A stretch of 64,000 nucleotides of DNA from Nemertoderma westbladi (taxonomy: Eukaryota; Xenacoelomorpha; Nemertodermatida; Nemertodermatidae): positions 1 through 64,000 of the forward strand of contig JAUCBJ010005652.1 of assembly GCA_032718475.1 (NCBI GenBank). The letters run 5' to 3'. Every line of letters starts with the position of its first letter. The stretch's first letter is position 1. The position numbers and the translations under genes were made by a program. Of the stretch, positions 11,175-22,546 are shown in pieces. Under the pieces are notes generated by a model. It ran no database searches, was not told where the DNA came from, and worked only from the letters and a program-made list of their open reading frames with translations.

Positions 11175-12820
11175 TGGGGTAGACGACTCGGAAATTTTTT
11201 TTCGAGTTTTCGTTGGTTTCATGTGAAAGAGCATGTGAAAAAACCCCAGAGAGCAATTTTACTTCAAAAAAATTAATATTTGCCGAGTTATAGCAATTTT
11301 AAAACGCAAAATTAGCAACATCGAAAAATCAGGCCGTTTCAGAAACCTGCACTAGTGACGTCAGCCATAACACAGCAACAGTTGTCAAGCGCAGTTGATT
11401 GGCTAATATAAAGTATAATATTGCAGTATCTAAAATAAAACAAATAATAAATGTAGCTATGTATTTATTTGGATATGTATTTGTGTTGTGTTAAAAATCG
11501 ATTACAGGATAGCGGTATGGAGGCAAATTATTCATCAAGTTAATTATTCTAGAATAATATTTATTTCGCCCATACCTGTATCGTAGAGGTGTAGCTAAAA
11601 ATAAATATAGCTAGCTAATTACTGCCAGCCGTTTCATTAATCTATTTTTTAATTGTTTTTACAGCGAACAATGCGGGATGGGTAGATTAGCACTAGATGG
11701 AAATTATTTAGATTTTTTGTCAGTTCACTGTAAAGTGTTACTGGTACTAGTGTTGCACGTTTCACCATTATTCTGCCTTTCATAATAGCTGTTTTTGGTT
11801 TGACATCCAAAAATATCAAAATACCAAAAAATACCAAAACATAATGTTTTGGGCTATTGATTTATGTTCTTGACATATTTTGGCTAGTTACATGTGAAAA
11901 AAAAATGTTTAAAGAAAATAAAAACAAATGTTTGTGATAGCTAGTGTTTTCAATGGTATGTACTGTTTTAATATTGTAGCTAGTGTTTTTATAAAATACC
12001 ACAAAATCTTATTTTTTGATGCCATTTCAGATGCCATTACACCAACGCATGTGGTAGAAGTAAAATGTCCAACATCAAAACATGCCATTCAAAAATCTTA
12101 TCTTACACAATCGAATATCGTAAGCGTATGTCACAAATCCAACTTCAAATGCTTCTTTGCAATAAACAATTGGCCTTGTTTAGTGTCGCAGATCCATCTT
12201 TTGAAATAAATGGCGAAGTGAAAATAGTTGAAGTATCATATGATTCCATATACATGCAAAGTTTACTGAAAAGTAGTCGTAGCTTCTGGAAGGAATATAT
12301 ATTTCCCAAAATTGTGAAAAAATAGATAATTAAAAAATGTAAATTATACAGTAGTTATAGTTCAACTAAATTCTGATTAATGCTGATTGTATTGAGATGG
12401 CAGCTGAAGATACGACGTCATCCATTACAGCTACATGGACTAACTCTATCAATGCTTTTTGGAATTCAATAATTTAACTTGTATAAAAATAATTACAATC
12501 GAAAAAGTGCGAATCCACAATCCGTATCCGTAATCTAAGTTTTGAAGCTGAATAAAACATCAATAAGCTACTGGATTTCTACCACCTGGCAGTTTTAGCT
12601 ACAAAATATGTTTTATTTTTATAGCTAACAACTGTATAGTTTGGGAAAAATAATTATTATTCTGGAATAATTAACTTGTTATGAATCAATTTCCACATCA
12701 ATTTCCATCATTATTTCCACAATTTTTTTTAAGTAAAATTGCTCTCTGGGGTTTTTTCACATGCTCTTTCACATAAAACCAACGAAAACTCGAAAAAAAA
12801 TTTCCGAGTCGTCTACCCCA
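11175..12820. mobile_element. TIR transposon with YqaJ-like remnant
   Basis: A 1,646-bp element with about 100-bp near-perfect TIRs: left from TGGGGTAGACGACTCGG at 11175 to about 11273, and its inverted copy at about 12721-12820. The exact 5-bp TTGAA flanks both sides (11170-11174 and 12821-12825). It encodes a decayed YqaJ-type exonuclease domain (12031-12325). From family knowledge, YqaJ-type second proteins occur in some PIF-Harbinger-related groups such as ISL2EU, but no transposase frame is seen here, so the superfamily is open. Confidence 0.75.
12031..12325 (+). pseudogene. YqaJ-like exonuclease fragment
   Basis: The plus strand encodes, in two frames, a C-terminal YqaJ/lambda-exonuclease-like segment. 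One frame gives V-V-E-V-K-C-P, the catalytic E-x-K motif of the PD-(D/E)XK fold. After a frameshift near 12100 the next frame gives I-Q-L-Q-M-L-L...F-S-V-A-D-P-S-F-E, then V-E-V-S-Y-D and F-W-K-E-Y-I-F-P, ending at TAG 12323-12325. A possible acceptor (TTTCAG ending at 12030) precedes it. The N-terminal half is missing. It lies inside the TIR element at 11175-12820 and is presumably that element's own decayed gene. The family call is recognition by eye. Confidence 0.65.
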
Positions 12821-12825
12821 TTGAA

Positions 12826-13880
12826 TATAAATTTTGGAGAATAACGTCTTTGTTATAAATAATAATAACAAATGGGCAATACTCTGTGTTGAATATCTTC
12901 AGGTATATATTAAATCTATGTGGCTCTTGTGTTAATTGTTAATTTAATAGGCTTACACTGTTATTTCAAAAAGAGTTCAAGCAATTTTAACATTTCAGTG
13001 ACATTACAAGTTAAAACAGCACGTTTTGGATTTAAACAAATAGTAATGTTTTGCACAATGTTTACAAGTGGCTACTACTTTACTTATGTTCAATGATATT
13101 GTATTTCAACGGTATTGTAAGGACTTGGGTTGGTATTGTGTTCGGTGGTGCTGTACCAGTAGCTATTGTCACGTATCTTTAATAAATACAATAAATGATA
13201 CTAATTATTATAATCTAAAGTTATTTCCTGTGCATGAGATGGAACGCTCACAGAATTTCTCTCAACACGAGTCGTTTATTCGTGCTGCTTAATGCGTATT
13301 CTTCAGTCGCGTATCTTAAATTAAATCCCTCTGATGTAGCGAATATTCCTAAGATGATAATTATTTGAAATTATGAAATCAGAACAAACTTTATATGAAT
13401 GGACTTTAGAAATCTTCGCTTAATTGATCTAGAATAAACATTAAGCGAAGAGGCAGGGGGGGGGGGGGGGGTGTTTTGCTCTAGAGATGGATTGATTTTG
13501 ATTTCGTTGAAAGGCTCCCTCTGCGAGGTCATCTGATGCTAGACATATTTCAGTTTCAGGTAATTAAAATGTTAAATTCGCAGCCTTATGCTATGCAGTC
13601 TTATACATTTACATGTTTTATTTTTGGGACTATATGAAATTAAAAAAAAATTAATTTAGGTGGCCAAAAGTATGGAATTTTTATATTTAGATGGCGCTGT
13701 TGTACTTTTTCTGAGTTATAAAAATGTTGTTTTAAAAAGCCCCACATTTTGTAGTGTATGTTATGATTCATATGTTATCTATAATCGGCCATTATAGTGC
13801 AGCTGTACATTGAGATGCTGTGCTGGCCACCACCTGCAATTAACATTTAACTTACTGTAAAGCAGCGTGCATTAAGTATG
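12826..13880. other. No gene seen; G-run at 13456-13471
   Basis: AT-rich intergenic sequence with no convincing coding region. A short poly-G tract interrupts it around 13456-13471. Confidence 0.5.
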
Positions 13881-13889
13881 CTGTGCCGG

Positions 13890-14356
13890 CTTATCAACAA
13901 AATTATGTCACCACAACTCACTCCGTACCCCCCAAGACTTTCGCGAGATTATCGTCACCTTCAAGGCCAGTGTCCTTTAGAAGGCGTCTCATGAAAGTCA
14001 TGGGCAGTCCACCATGCTTACTTTCTCAATGGGGCTGCCAAAGCACAAGATTGTGCACAGGCTGGTCCTCACGGCGAACACAATGTCCTGCGGCTTTGTT
14101 CAAGTGTCATGCATGTGGGGGTCAATTACACACCTCCAATGTTACAGTAGTTTTGGTTGGAGATGTGTGCATTGTACTTGGCAAAGTGAACACGGCGTAG
14201 CATTCTTTGAATGTGCCGTCCAGACATTTTGTATCCTCGGCAGTTAAAGCCCTCACATGAATCCAATATATGAGTACTGGTTCTACTGCCGCTCTAAATA
14301 ATCGGACCTTAAGTTTCCGATATTTCCTGTGACTTCCAAATTCTGGACAGCCCATT
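13890..14356 (-). pseudogene. LINE reverse transcriptase C-terminal fragment
   Basis: On the minus strand 14355-14122 encodes S-H-R-K-Y-R-K-L-K-V-R-L-F-R-A-A-V-E-P-V-L, then A-L-T-A-E-D-T-K-x-L-D-G, the post-palm region of non-LTR retrotransposon RT. It continues in another frame (about 14110-13925) with A-G-H-C-V-R, L-V-L-W-Q-P-H, an in-frame stop, then M-T-F and D-T-G-L, the usual C-terminal tail. At least one frameshift and one stop break it, and the N-terminal RT and endonuclease are missing: a dead-on-arrival 5'-truncated copy. Confidence 0.8.
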
Positions 14357-16160
14357 CAATGTTACCCATACCTTCCACTTACGTATCCGAAGGTGCGTAT
14401 CCTTACTTCCGGATCCATGATCCCAGGTAGCAAGAGTCATCCACATACTAAAGCACACCATCTCACGAGCTTATGCTCATACGTCCAGACATTTCCTGAT
14501 GAATGTCGTCCAATGAGAGAGAGAGTATACTACCAACAATTTTACAAAAAGACCAACACTAGAAGCAGCCTGTTCTAATGAGATGTTGGGATCCATCTAT
14601 AGTGATTCTCAGAGTACTCCTACTGTTAGTCATCAGCAAAGTCTAGATCCGTTAGGTGCTTGGTTGGATCAGGGTTTTTTTTCAAAATTCCACGGTGAAT
14701 AGTTTCTAAACGGTTAGAAAAGTTTTAGCAATACTGCAGTATTGTTTGTATTCTACTTTATTTTTTCTACGGTACATCCTGTAATCTTAAATACCATCGA
14801 AATATTAAACTAATCAGGCCTACTACCGTACTTAATGCAGCTTTGATAAACAAATTGTTTAGCCATTTATTGGGAAGGAATACTCCACATCATTGGTGAT
14901 GGTCACAGTATGTAGAAAGGTAAGGGCCAACGAAGAAAGATATGATTTTGAGATAAATACGTTTAAAGTTTTTGTTGTTGAAATTCAATTAAATGCTTAT
15001 ATTTTTCTTGTTACATAAAGAACTGGAGGGAAATTTGATTAAATATGAATGAAAATGCGAACAAATTAAATATGGCTAATGATAAATTCTGATTTATCAA
15101 TGTGTTATTATTTCAAACTCTGTATTATAATAACTATTTACATATTTGTGTGTAAAGTTTAGCACTTTACAGTGTGATGATCCAAGTGCTTTGTTACATA
15201 AACGAACGTAGTGAGTGAGTGAAAATAAAGCCACGAGGATCAGAACACTGTAAAGTATACAGTTTTATTCCAAAATTGTAACATTACGAAATTATTTTAT
15301 ATTTATATTATAAGTGATAGAATCTGCACAAATTAAATTAATTGCTGTATAAATAAATGTCAAATAATATAAATAAACAAAAGTAACTTAGAACTAACAA
15401 AATAACACAATAACTAAGAACTAACAAAGTAACTAACAAAATATACAAAAGTTAGCTTATATTTATGGTGGCGATTGGAGCCATGTTAATAGTTTATAGC
15501 TACTGGTTATTAATACAGTAGCTACAGGCAGGTAATGCAGTAGGCCTATCAATCAGGCTGTCCGGCAATTAATTATAAATGTCACCTATTGTTTACGTGG
15601 TAACCAATGACGGCATGATGTAAAGTCTCGCTAATGGGACATTACTTAACTGAATAACACCAATACAATACTAAATGTACAGGCCAATACAATGCTGTAA
15701 TGTTCTCTAAAGTTGTAAAGTGCTAAATAACAACTCGCTGTTAATACTAACGGCGTTGCGTAATGTTACAATTTTGGAATAAAACTAATAATTTTCAATT
15801 TTTAGTTTTAGAAATATTTCTAAACAACTTTAAAAAATTTATAAATCACTACTTTCATTTATAAATTTCACGAACATATTTAGAAAAAAAACCAGGCGCT
15901 GGATATTCTCGACTTCTGGAGCTTGTCCTGTAGGGGGGTTACCATCACCATAATTATTTATATTAGGCAGTTGAGTACGTTTAATACAATAGGATGTTTC
16001 ATATAGGATTTAAAATAAAACCAAATTGAAGAAGCCCTGTTTAGTTTAAGGGAAGAGCTTGTAGTTCACTGCCGTTATTCATTTTACAGATAGTGGCGCA
16101 CATTGACCGCAAGTGAAAATAGTGTCCTTGAGCTCAAATTGACCGCAAGTGAAAAGTTAG
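14357..16160. other. No gene seen; scattered inverted repeats
   Basis: AT-rich intergenic DNA. Two short inverted pairs are present: TTTAGCACTTTAC (15158-15170) with its complement at 15716-15728, and a pair of about 28 bp centred on TTTTATTCCAAAATTGTAAC (15259-15287) with its complement at about 15757-15785. They are not nested, so they do not define a single element. A related motif (CGTAATGTTACACTTTTGG) recurs near 27825. Confidence 0.5.
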
Positions 16161-16161
16161 G

Positions 16162-16167
16162 TTTATT
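16162..16167 (-). terminator. Candidate poly(A) signal for NDOR1
   Basis: TTTATT on the plus strand reads AATAAA on the minus strand, about 240 bp beyond the NDOR1 stop. It is the nearest canonical signal downstream. Cleavage site not determinable from sequence. Confidence 0.4.
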
Positions 16168-16405
16168 GTTTTGGTTAGAAAACTGCACCACTGTAACCTG
16201 CTCCGTTCCCTTGATATTTAAATTCAATTTTTCAAACTCACTAAACACAAGTTGGTGGTGTTTGCTGTTATTTTGCACCATTAACTCTAATTTCATCCTT
16301 CAGTCACTTGAGATGAACCCCGTGCCACAAACGGTTTATAATTTACCACCTTTTAGTTTTCCGTTTACTCATTTAGCCCGTTCTATCACTCCCACAATCC
16401 ATTCA

Positions 16406-18229
16406 CTACGACCAAGTTTCCATCTGGATTTGGCCACTGATTTCCATTCTTTCCACCATTTTATTCGCAGTTTTTTGGTCCATTTGGCCTTCCTTTTGTA
16501 TAATTGTTTTTATCGTTGCTATGACATCCGCCGGCATCTGCTTAGCACTGCCTGCTATGGCTATGACACAACGCCTATTTATAGCTTCCCATAGGGAGGT
16601 GCTATCTTCCTGTAGTTTGTGCCAAACGTAGCAAACTCTAGCTTGATCCCGTGACCAACAACACGTCAGACTCAAAAGTTTGTCTGCCGCATAGCTAGAA
16701 AGTTCATCGCCGCATAAAAAATCGCATGTTTCTTTGCGATTCCCGAAATACAAACGCAATAAGTCGCAATTAGCTTGTTTCCTAGCGACCAGCGATTGTA
16801 TATATGAACGAAAAGGGGCCAAACCTGTACCGGGACCCACCATAACCAAAGGGGTGGTAGGGGGGCGAGCCATAAAGGTAAACGTTCCATGCCGGACCCG
16901 CACAGGCACAATGGACCCTGGACCGAGGCCGCTCAACCAATGGGAGCAGAGGCCTAGTCTGGGGGCAGCCATGTTGGTTCTGTAGCGAACCACCGCTACC
17001 AGTAGCTGAACTTCGTCTGGGTGCATCGCTAGACTGGAGGCGATTGAGAACGAACGGGGTTGAATGCAAGGAAGCAGGTCAAACAGCTGTTCCAAGGTCA
17101 ACTCGCTGCTGGTTTTAGGGAAATCTTGCAGACACTCTATGGTCCGTCTGCGGGGCCGATAGCAGTAGGTTAGCAGGTCGTCGTAGGCTCCGGTGCTAGT
17201 GAGTTCCTCTAGACGCTCCCGCTCCCTCGGGTCGGTGGCCCAGAGGGCAAGGAGTTCGAAGAAGCTGAACCGCGGGACAGCCGTGATGTCGAGGAACTTC
17301 TGGATAATATCTCGGACAGTGGAGCACTGTCTGAGAACACAGGGGGTCTCGGATGGGGGTCCTGGAGACGGTGGGTGATGGCGGGTGTCTGGGTTTATAG
17401 CATCCCCGTTACGAGAATCAACTCCGATAGCTTCCGACACCACTGTTACACTCACTGTCTCCTCCGCGGATAACTTAGTTATCCGAAATAAAGTGTCGAC
17501 GAACTCGTCTGAGTTGTTCGGTTGGACAGCCAAGACGTCGCCGGGTTCGAAGCCCATATCGGATCCGCTGATATCCAATCGGATGAGTCGGACATCCTGC
17601 CAGTGGTTGGGGTCAGTAAGCCGCACGTTGGATAGTAAAGCTGCCGGGTAGGGATGCTTCTGGTTGTAAACATCCGCCAGTCCCAACTCTTTGTCCCCCC
17701 CATGTCCCGGGTTGAACTCCACCCTGTAAGGGGACGTTAAGGGGACTCCCACGCCCCGAGAGCTGACTCCCAATAGATCCGTCAACGCAGTTACCAGACT
17801 GTCCATCCAGGGTCTGACCACAGCCTCTATCCCGTGGTCGTGTTGGTCGTCTCCCAGGACCAGCGGGAGCAACGGCTCCGCTCCCAGGGTCTCCAACCGA
17901 CGATGGAGTTTCTTAGCGACGAAGTTGTACCGGGAGTAGGATGAGTCCCCGAGTCCCAGAACGGAGTAGCGCAGTTGCGATTGGTGCTGCGTCGTTTTAC
18001 GCATCAGGAAAAGCCAATATCTGGCCATGTTGTCGGGATGGTCGCCCTGTCCGGTAGTGGAACAGATAAATACGACGAGGTTAGCGGATGTTATTGTCGG
18101 GAGAAGATCGTCTAAAGATCCGACTCGACACGGGATTCCGTTACTAGTTAAACGTCGACGTAGTCTGCGAGCCACGTCCTCCGACGTGCCGGTCTGGCTA
18201 CCGTATCCAATGGTTACGATACCTTCCAT
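16406..18229 (-). CDS. NDOR1: NADPH-dependent diflavin oxidoreductase 1
   Basis: Intact 607-residue ORF matching NDOR1 (yeast Tah18), the cytosolic flavoprotein that passes electrons from NADPH to anamorsin/CIAPIN1 in cytosolic Fe-S cluster assembly. The N-terminal flavodoxin/FMN domain shows G-Y-G-S-Q-T-G-T (residues 8-15), S-T-T-G-Q-G (57-62) and G-L-G-D-S-S-Y (92-98). The FAD domain has R-S-F-S-I-A-S-S (about 391). The NADPH domain has G-P-G-T-G-L-A-P-F (about 465) and A-G-S-A-K-Q-M-P (about 558). The C terminus ends E-T-W-S, like the E-T-W-A end of vertebrate NDOR1. Human NDOR1 is 597 residues, so it is full length. The start ATG sits in a good context (CGCAATGG). No intron is needed, which is unusual beside a spliced kinesin; either this lineage lost introns here or it is a functional retrocopy. 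No frame damage is seen. Confidence 0.95.
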   Translation of the reverse strand: MEGIVTIGYGSQTGTSEDVARRLRRRLTSNGIPCRVGSLDDLLPTITSANLVVFICSTTGQGDHPDNMARYWLFLMRKTTQHQSQLRYSVLGLGDSSYSRYNFVAKKLHRRLETLGAEPLLPLVLGDDQHDHGIEAVVRPWMDSLVTALTDLLGVSSRGVGVPLTSPYRVEFNPGHGGDKELGLADVYNQKHPYPAALLSNVRLTDPNHWQDVRLIRLDISGSDMGFEPGDVLAVQPNNSDEFVDTLFRITKLSAEETVSVTVVSEAIGVDSRNGDAINPDTRHHPPSPGPPSETPCVLRQCSTVRDIIQKFLDITAVPRFSFFELLALWATDPRERERLEELTSTGAYDDLLTYCYRPRRRTIECLQDFPKTSSELTLEQLFDLLPCIQPRSFSIASSLAMHPDEVQLLVAVVRYRTNMAAPRLGLCSHWLSGLGPGSIVPVRVRHGTFTFMARPPTTPLVMVGPGTGLAPFRSYIQSLVARKQANCDLLRLYFGNRKETCDFLCGDELSSYAADKLLSLTCCWSRDQARVCYVWHKLQEDSTSLWEAINRRCVIAIAGSAKQMPADVIATIKTIIQKEGQMDQKTANKMVERMEISGQIQMETWS

Positions 18230-19346
18230 TGCGACCTACAAACTAGGAGAAGGATAGATTCTTCGACTGTCTTGGACAGTTCAAAGTTGGATAGTTTGAA
18301 TTCAAATTTCTACAGAATTAGAACTTAACAGTACAGAAGAGTCAACGTTTTTGCGCAATTTTAGACCAATGTCAATTTATAAAATAAAGTCTGATTAGCA
18401 CAAAATATTATTATATTGTTATTATAACAGTATTATATTTATTACTGTATCAAGTATAAATAGGAAATCACAGTTTTACCTAACATAAGTCGAAATAGTA
18501 AACACTAATAACTTAGTAGCCGTTTTCTACAAAGTTCGGTTAATTTAGGTCTAATATCCATATCTACGCAATAATGAGTGTCGCTTCTATTACCAGATTA
18601 CCGGTACTGGTAATGTAATGACCGTGTAATGTCTCGTGACTCGTGCAGGTAAAGAATTGATTTCTAATTAATTTATTGTGTGAAACCGAGGTTTCTATTC
18701 AACAAAATAATGACTTCGTAAGGCGGTTTAAAAATCTGAAACTAATAACACTCAATAGAGTTGATCAGATGTTAAAATGCTTCGAAAAAAGATGCTTTGC
18801 AAAATGTTTCGATGAGTATTGGGAAAATATCATTCAATAATAGTTACTTTAGATATTTCACAAAAAATAGAGATACAGAAGTTGTATTTTTTATTACTTT
18901 ATTCTTTTTCATTTAATTCTGTTTGGGATTTTTATAAAATATATTTTATAGTTAATTCCCCTTCCCTTCTAACAGATCAATTAATAAATGTTCCTGGAGG
19001 TTCGAGTAAAGTGATTTAAATGCGTTTATAAATCTTTGCCTTATTCAAATAAGGCAAATATGAATGAAAAGAAAAATGAAAAGATTGTTAAACATATTTT
19101 ATTTGGATTTAGCGAAAATATGGTGGTATTTCTACTTTTGTTCAATCAATAGAAAATTGAAACTTTCGGCCAATATTCGATAGTTTACATAGTTTGAACA
19201 ACCCATATCTGACCTGTTTCTCTATGTACCGGCATACAAAGGAGTTTTAAAATTGAATTAGAAAATGCATTTCTACATTTCTTAACTATAATAAGATAAA
19301 AGGATTAATCTACTACCGTATATAAACCATTACACGGTAAACAATT
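18230..19346. other. Intergenic; no gene seen
   Basis: AT-rich gap between two minus-strand genes, containing the presumed 5' region of NDOR1 and 3' region of the SDHC-like gene. No other coding frame or repeat array is recognisable. Confidence 0.5.
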
Positions 19347-19952
19347 TTAACAGAAGAAAGTACAATAACAAGCAAAAAGCGTTGTTACTATGAGCACCAA
19401 GGCGCCGGAGTATTTAACTGTTTCCAGACCAAAACCCCTCCCGAGATCCCATAGTAAATGTCGCAGACCATTGGCCATTTTGAAACCCAAACAGAAAGTA
19501 AGAAAGAATCGTCCCGAGATAATGAAAGCGATACCCAATGGGTTGTCTCTGAGATTTAGGGATTTAAAGAACTCTATATAGGCGCTAAAATCGTAAGGTA
19601 ACACCGCGTATGTGAACGCTCCGAGGTATAACGCAGATGCGAGAGCGACGCCCGTAAACCGGAACACCAGACTGAATCCGGACGCGTAATTCATCAGTCG
19701 GAAAGCTCCGAAAAATGGAGACACATTTCGCTTAAGTTTATAGTTCTTCTTCCAGAAATCCTGTTGCTCTGCAATGGATGCGGATAGTATCTGTTCGCTG
19801 GTAAAGGATTTATCCGCGCCGCTAGAACCACGGAATAGGATTGGCGAGGTTGAATACCGAGGTTTACTTATTACGGAGCTGTAATACCGATGTTTACTTC
19901 GAGTAATGTTTAGTAGGGAACGGGAGGCTGCAGCCATCAACGCCATTATCAA
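19347..19952 (-). CDS. SDHC: Succinate dehydrogenase cytochrome b560-like subunit (SDHC), heme His absent
   Basis: 201-residue ORF resembling SDHC, the membrane anchor of mitochondrial complex II. Residues 1-50 are Ser/Arg-rich without acids at the start, consistent with a mitochondrial presequence. The mature part has the F-W-K-K-N motif (67-70), three hydrophobic segments (about 92-119, 139-159, 181-200) and N-G-L-R-H-L-L-W-D-L-G (161-171), the SDHC signature. The Ser and Arg of the quinone site appear kept (S94, R98). Three usual histidines are replaced: SPH is S-P-F (F80), HR is F-R (F97), and the heme-ligand His of Y-H-x-x-N-G-x-R-H is Lys158. The ORF is uninterrupted and single-exon. 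It could be a divergent paralog (flies have a second SDHC-like gene) or the lineage's only SDHC. Met1, Met3 or Met6 could each be the start. Confidence 0.85.
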   Translation of the reverse strand: MIMALMAAASRSLLNITRSKHRYYSSVISKPRYSTSPILFRGSSGADKSFTSEQILSASIAEQQDFWKKNYKLKRNVSPFFGAFRLMNYASGFSLVFRFTGVALASALYLGAFTYAVLPYDFSAYIEFFKSLNLRDNPLGIAFIISGRFFLTFCLGFKMANGLRHLLWDLGRGFGLETVKYSGALVLIVTTLFACYCTFFC

Positions 19953-20054
19953 TGATGGGGTTCTTACAGTTTAAAATCAAAAAAATATTGTTTGATATAA
20001 ACCAGCATTGCCAAATCAGTAAATAGCTTTACCTACCAACCAACGGCAACGGGT

Positions 20055-20162
20055 ATACCTTAAGTATGTGATAAAGTAAGGTAGGCCTATACCTCAAGTA
20101 TGTGATAAAGTAAGGTAGGCGCCGTAGGCCTATACCTCAAGTATGTGATAAAGTAAGGTAAG
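20055..20162. repeat. Three tandem copies of a 34-44 bp unit
   Basis: Three near-identical copies containing AAGTATGTGATAAAGTAAGG, separated by TAGGCCTAT-type linkers; the second spacing is lengthened by GCGCCG. The array lies just upstream of the SDHC-like gene. No function is evident. Confidence 0.85.
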
Positions 20163-21859
20163 CGGCCTAATGCCAATTGCAAATGAATGCAGTACCGGTA
20201 ATGCTTTAATGTAATTAAAGCAGACAATACATCAATATACACAGGCCTATAATTTTACAGTAGACCCTAAGTACTGAAGTAATTATTTTTATCTTTGAAT
20301 GGTCTGAATTTTCTGCTAATTTCTGCCATAGTGTAAGTTCGGCACAAGTCGCTGCCGCCATGGTGCCATGTCAGCATGTGTCGTCAGTGTGTGGTGTGTG
20401 TACCGGTATTTCTCTGCAACCTGTGTATGTATACTGGTATGATTATTTTGACTATCGTTAATCGTTATGCTTAAACAAATGGGTTAAACTTTTCCACGTA
20501 TGCCGGACGTTGGACGTAACGTATCCAATCCACGTATGTAGTATGTGCTATGTGCGTGCGTATGTATGTATTTATCCACGTATCCATACAGGATACAGCC
20601 ATACATTACATGGAGCGATTTGAGATACGCGTAGGTAGGCGAAAACTGTTTCCTGATTGGTCCAGATGAGATATGAGGGAAATATCCTGCAAAATCACAA
20701 AATGCTTAGGCAGTTATGCCTAACCTAACAGCCTTAGATAAAAATTAGATTCGACACGGACAGACGGGACGGAGCCCATGGGACATGGGATGGCAGGATG
20801 GGACCACCAGTACATACAGACATACAGGATACAGCTGTACAGTATAATATGGTAAAAAGCGGTAACAACTGGAAACACATTTTCGTAGCCGCATGCATAG
20901 TTACTGCAGTACTGGCTGACTGTAGATACTATTGTGTATTGTTTGGAATGCTAGACAGACAGCTAGGCCTGTTCCCGAACAGGGCTGGCAAAGTAGGTTT
21001 TTGTAAACCTAGGTTTTTGTCGATTTTTGTCAAAAACCTAAAATTTGAAAAAAGCCTAAAACGAGGTTTTTAGGTTTTTCATCACAATAAAGAGCCAAAT
21101 TGCTTGTTTTTTGATAATTTCTGATGACAAAAATATTTTGGTTTCATGCATGAAACCCACAGACTAAAGTCTTTTGAGTTTCTGTCTTTAACTAAGCCGA
21201 CAATAAAACCTCACTGCTGGCAGCTGGAATGACTAATGTACATATTACCTTATCCCTTTTAAAACAAAAATCAAATCGATTATTTTAATATATTGTAGAC
21301 TTACAGGTACGGTATCTACTGAACTACCAGTGCTGTATAAAATATAATCTTGAACAATTGCGGCCCCAAATGAGCCCTGAATGAGCTCTGTACGATAAAG
21401 ATTAAGGGTGTGAAACTTTTTTAAGACACGCTCATACCAAAAAATCATTCACTGGAAAATGCGATTTAGTGTAAGGCAGAAATATCGCGCTTTGATTCTT
21501 TAGCGAACAACTAAATTATAGTCACATATTGGATTCTGCAATGAGTAGAATACCAATACTTGCTATATGCACTAAAACAGGGGTGCTGAATTCAAAAAGT
21601 GCCTCTAAAATATCTTAAAGTTGACATAAATCTGATTTTATCTACTCAACTATCTCCCGAAACGCAAATTCAGCCAACTCAACTACCTGTGAAACTACCC
21701 GTACTTCACACATGATATCTCGTTAAACGAAACAAGATATGGAAAACAGTTTTTAGATTTGGAATCACCATTACATTCTGATTCAGATGGGATATACTGT
21801 ACTTAATTTTTTGGCCCAAATTCGACTACTCTCCCCTTAAGACTGTTTTTTGTTAATAG
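20163..21859. other. Intergenic; no gene seen
   Basis: No supported coding region. A sequence at 20983-21080 rich in AGGTTTTT/AAAAACCT and starting CAGGGCTGGCAAA resembles the end of a hAT element, but I find no matching opposite end. Confidence 0.4.
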
Positions 21860-22190
21860 CATGTCATTGAATCTGATTGTTTGATTTTGGGTAATCCAAT
21901 AGTATGTGGCTGTGGCAGATGATTGTTTGTTACTGTCCAATACCATGTTTAAACTGATTGTTTGTTGTTGACCAATAGCATGTGTCAACTGATTGTTGTT
22001 ATTGGCCAATATAATGTGTCATCTGATTGTTTGTTATTGACAAAGAAAGAGCATGTTCCAGCTGATTGGTTGTTAATGGCCAATATCATGTGTCAGCTTG
22101 TTACTTGGTTTTAGCCAATAGCACGTGTCAACCGATTGTTTGTTATTGAGTAATAGCATGTGTCTACTGATTGTCTGTTATTGGCCAATA
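21860..22190. repeat. Degenerate 40-46 bp tandem repeat
   Basis: About seven to eight diverged copies of a unit of the form CTGATTGTTTGTTATTGGCC followed by AATAGCATGTGTCAA. Many copies carry an ATTGGCCAAT palindrome, which includes a CCAAT box in both directions. Short open frames on the minus strand are repeat artefacts. Confidence 0.75.
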
Positions 22191-22546
22191 AATAGGGGTA
22201 TAACGTTTCGCCGTATCCGTATTCGTATGCACTTGCCGTATCCGTATGTACAGTACTTTTTACAAATTCCATATCATTTTACTAACTTGTCTCAAGATGT
22301 TCCAAGAGGTTTCCACTGGCCAAGAGCCACCAAGAGGTTACAATTTCCTCAAAGAGAGACCAAGAACCCTCAAGAGTGACCAACAAAGTTTTGCCTTCTA
22401 TCAAATCAGGAATGCCGAACTTTTTAGAAGGATGATTCTTTCTTCTTGATTGGGCATTGAGATTAAATTAATACACAACATTTTTTTACCACACATTTAC
22501 TGCTATATCAATATCGTCCCATATTGTTTGTGTGTAATAAACTCTC

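Noticed and set aside
12826-13880. Short open frames as small genes
   Set aside because: No homology, codon pattern or splice context; lengths fit chance in AT-rich DNA.
15158-15790. Two inverted repeat pairs that might mark a MITE
   Set aside because: The pairs are interleaved and not nested, and no target duplication is evident.
20983-21090. Possible hAT left end (CAGGGCTGGCAAA)
   Set aside because: No matching inverted end or 8-bp duplication was found nearby.
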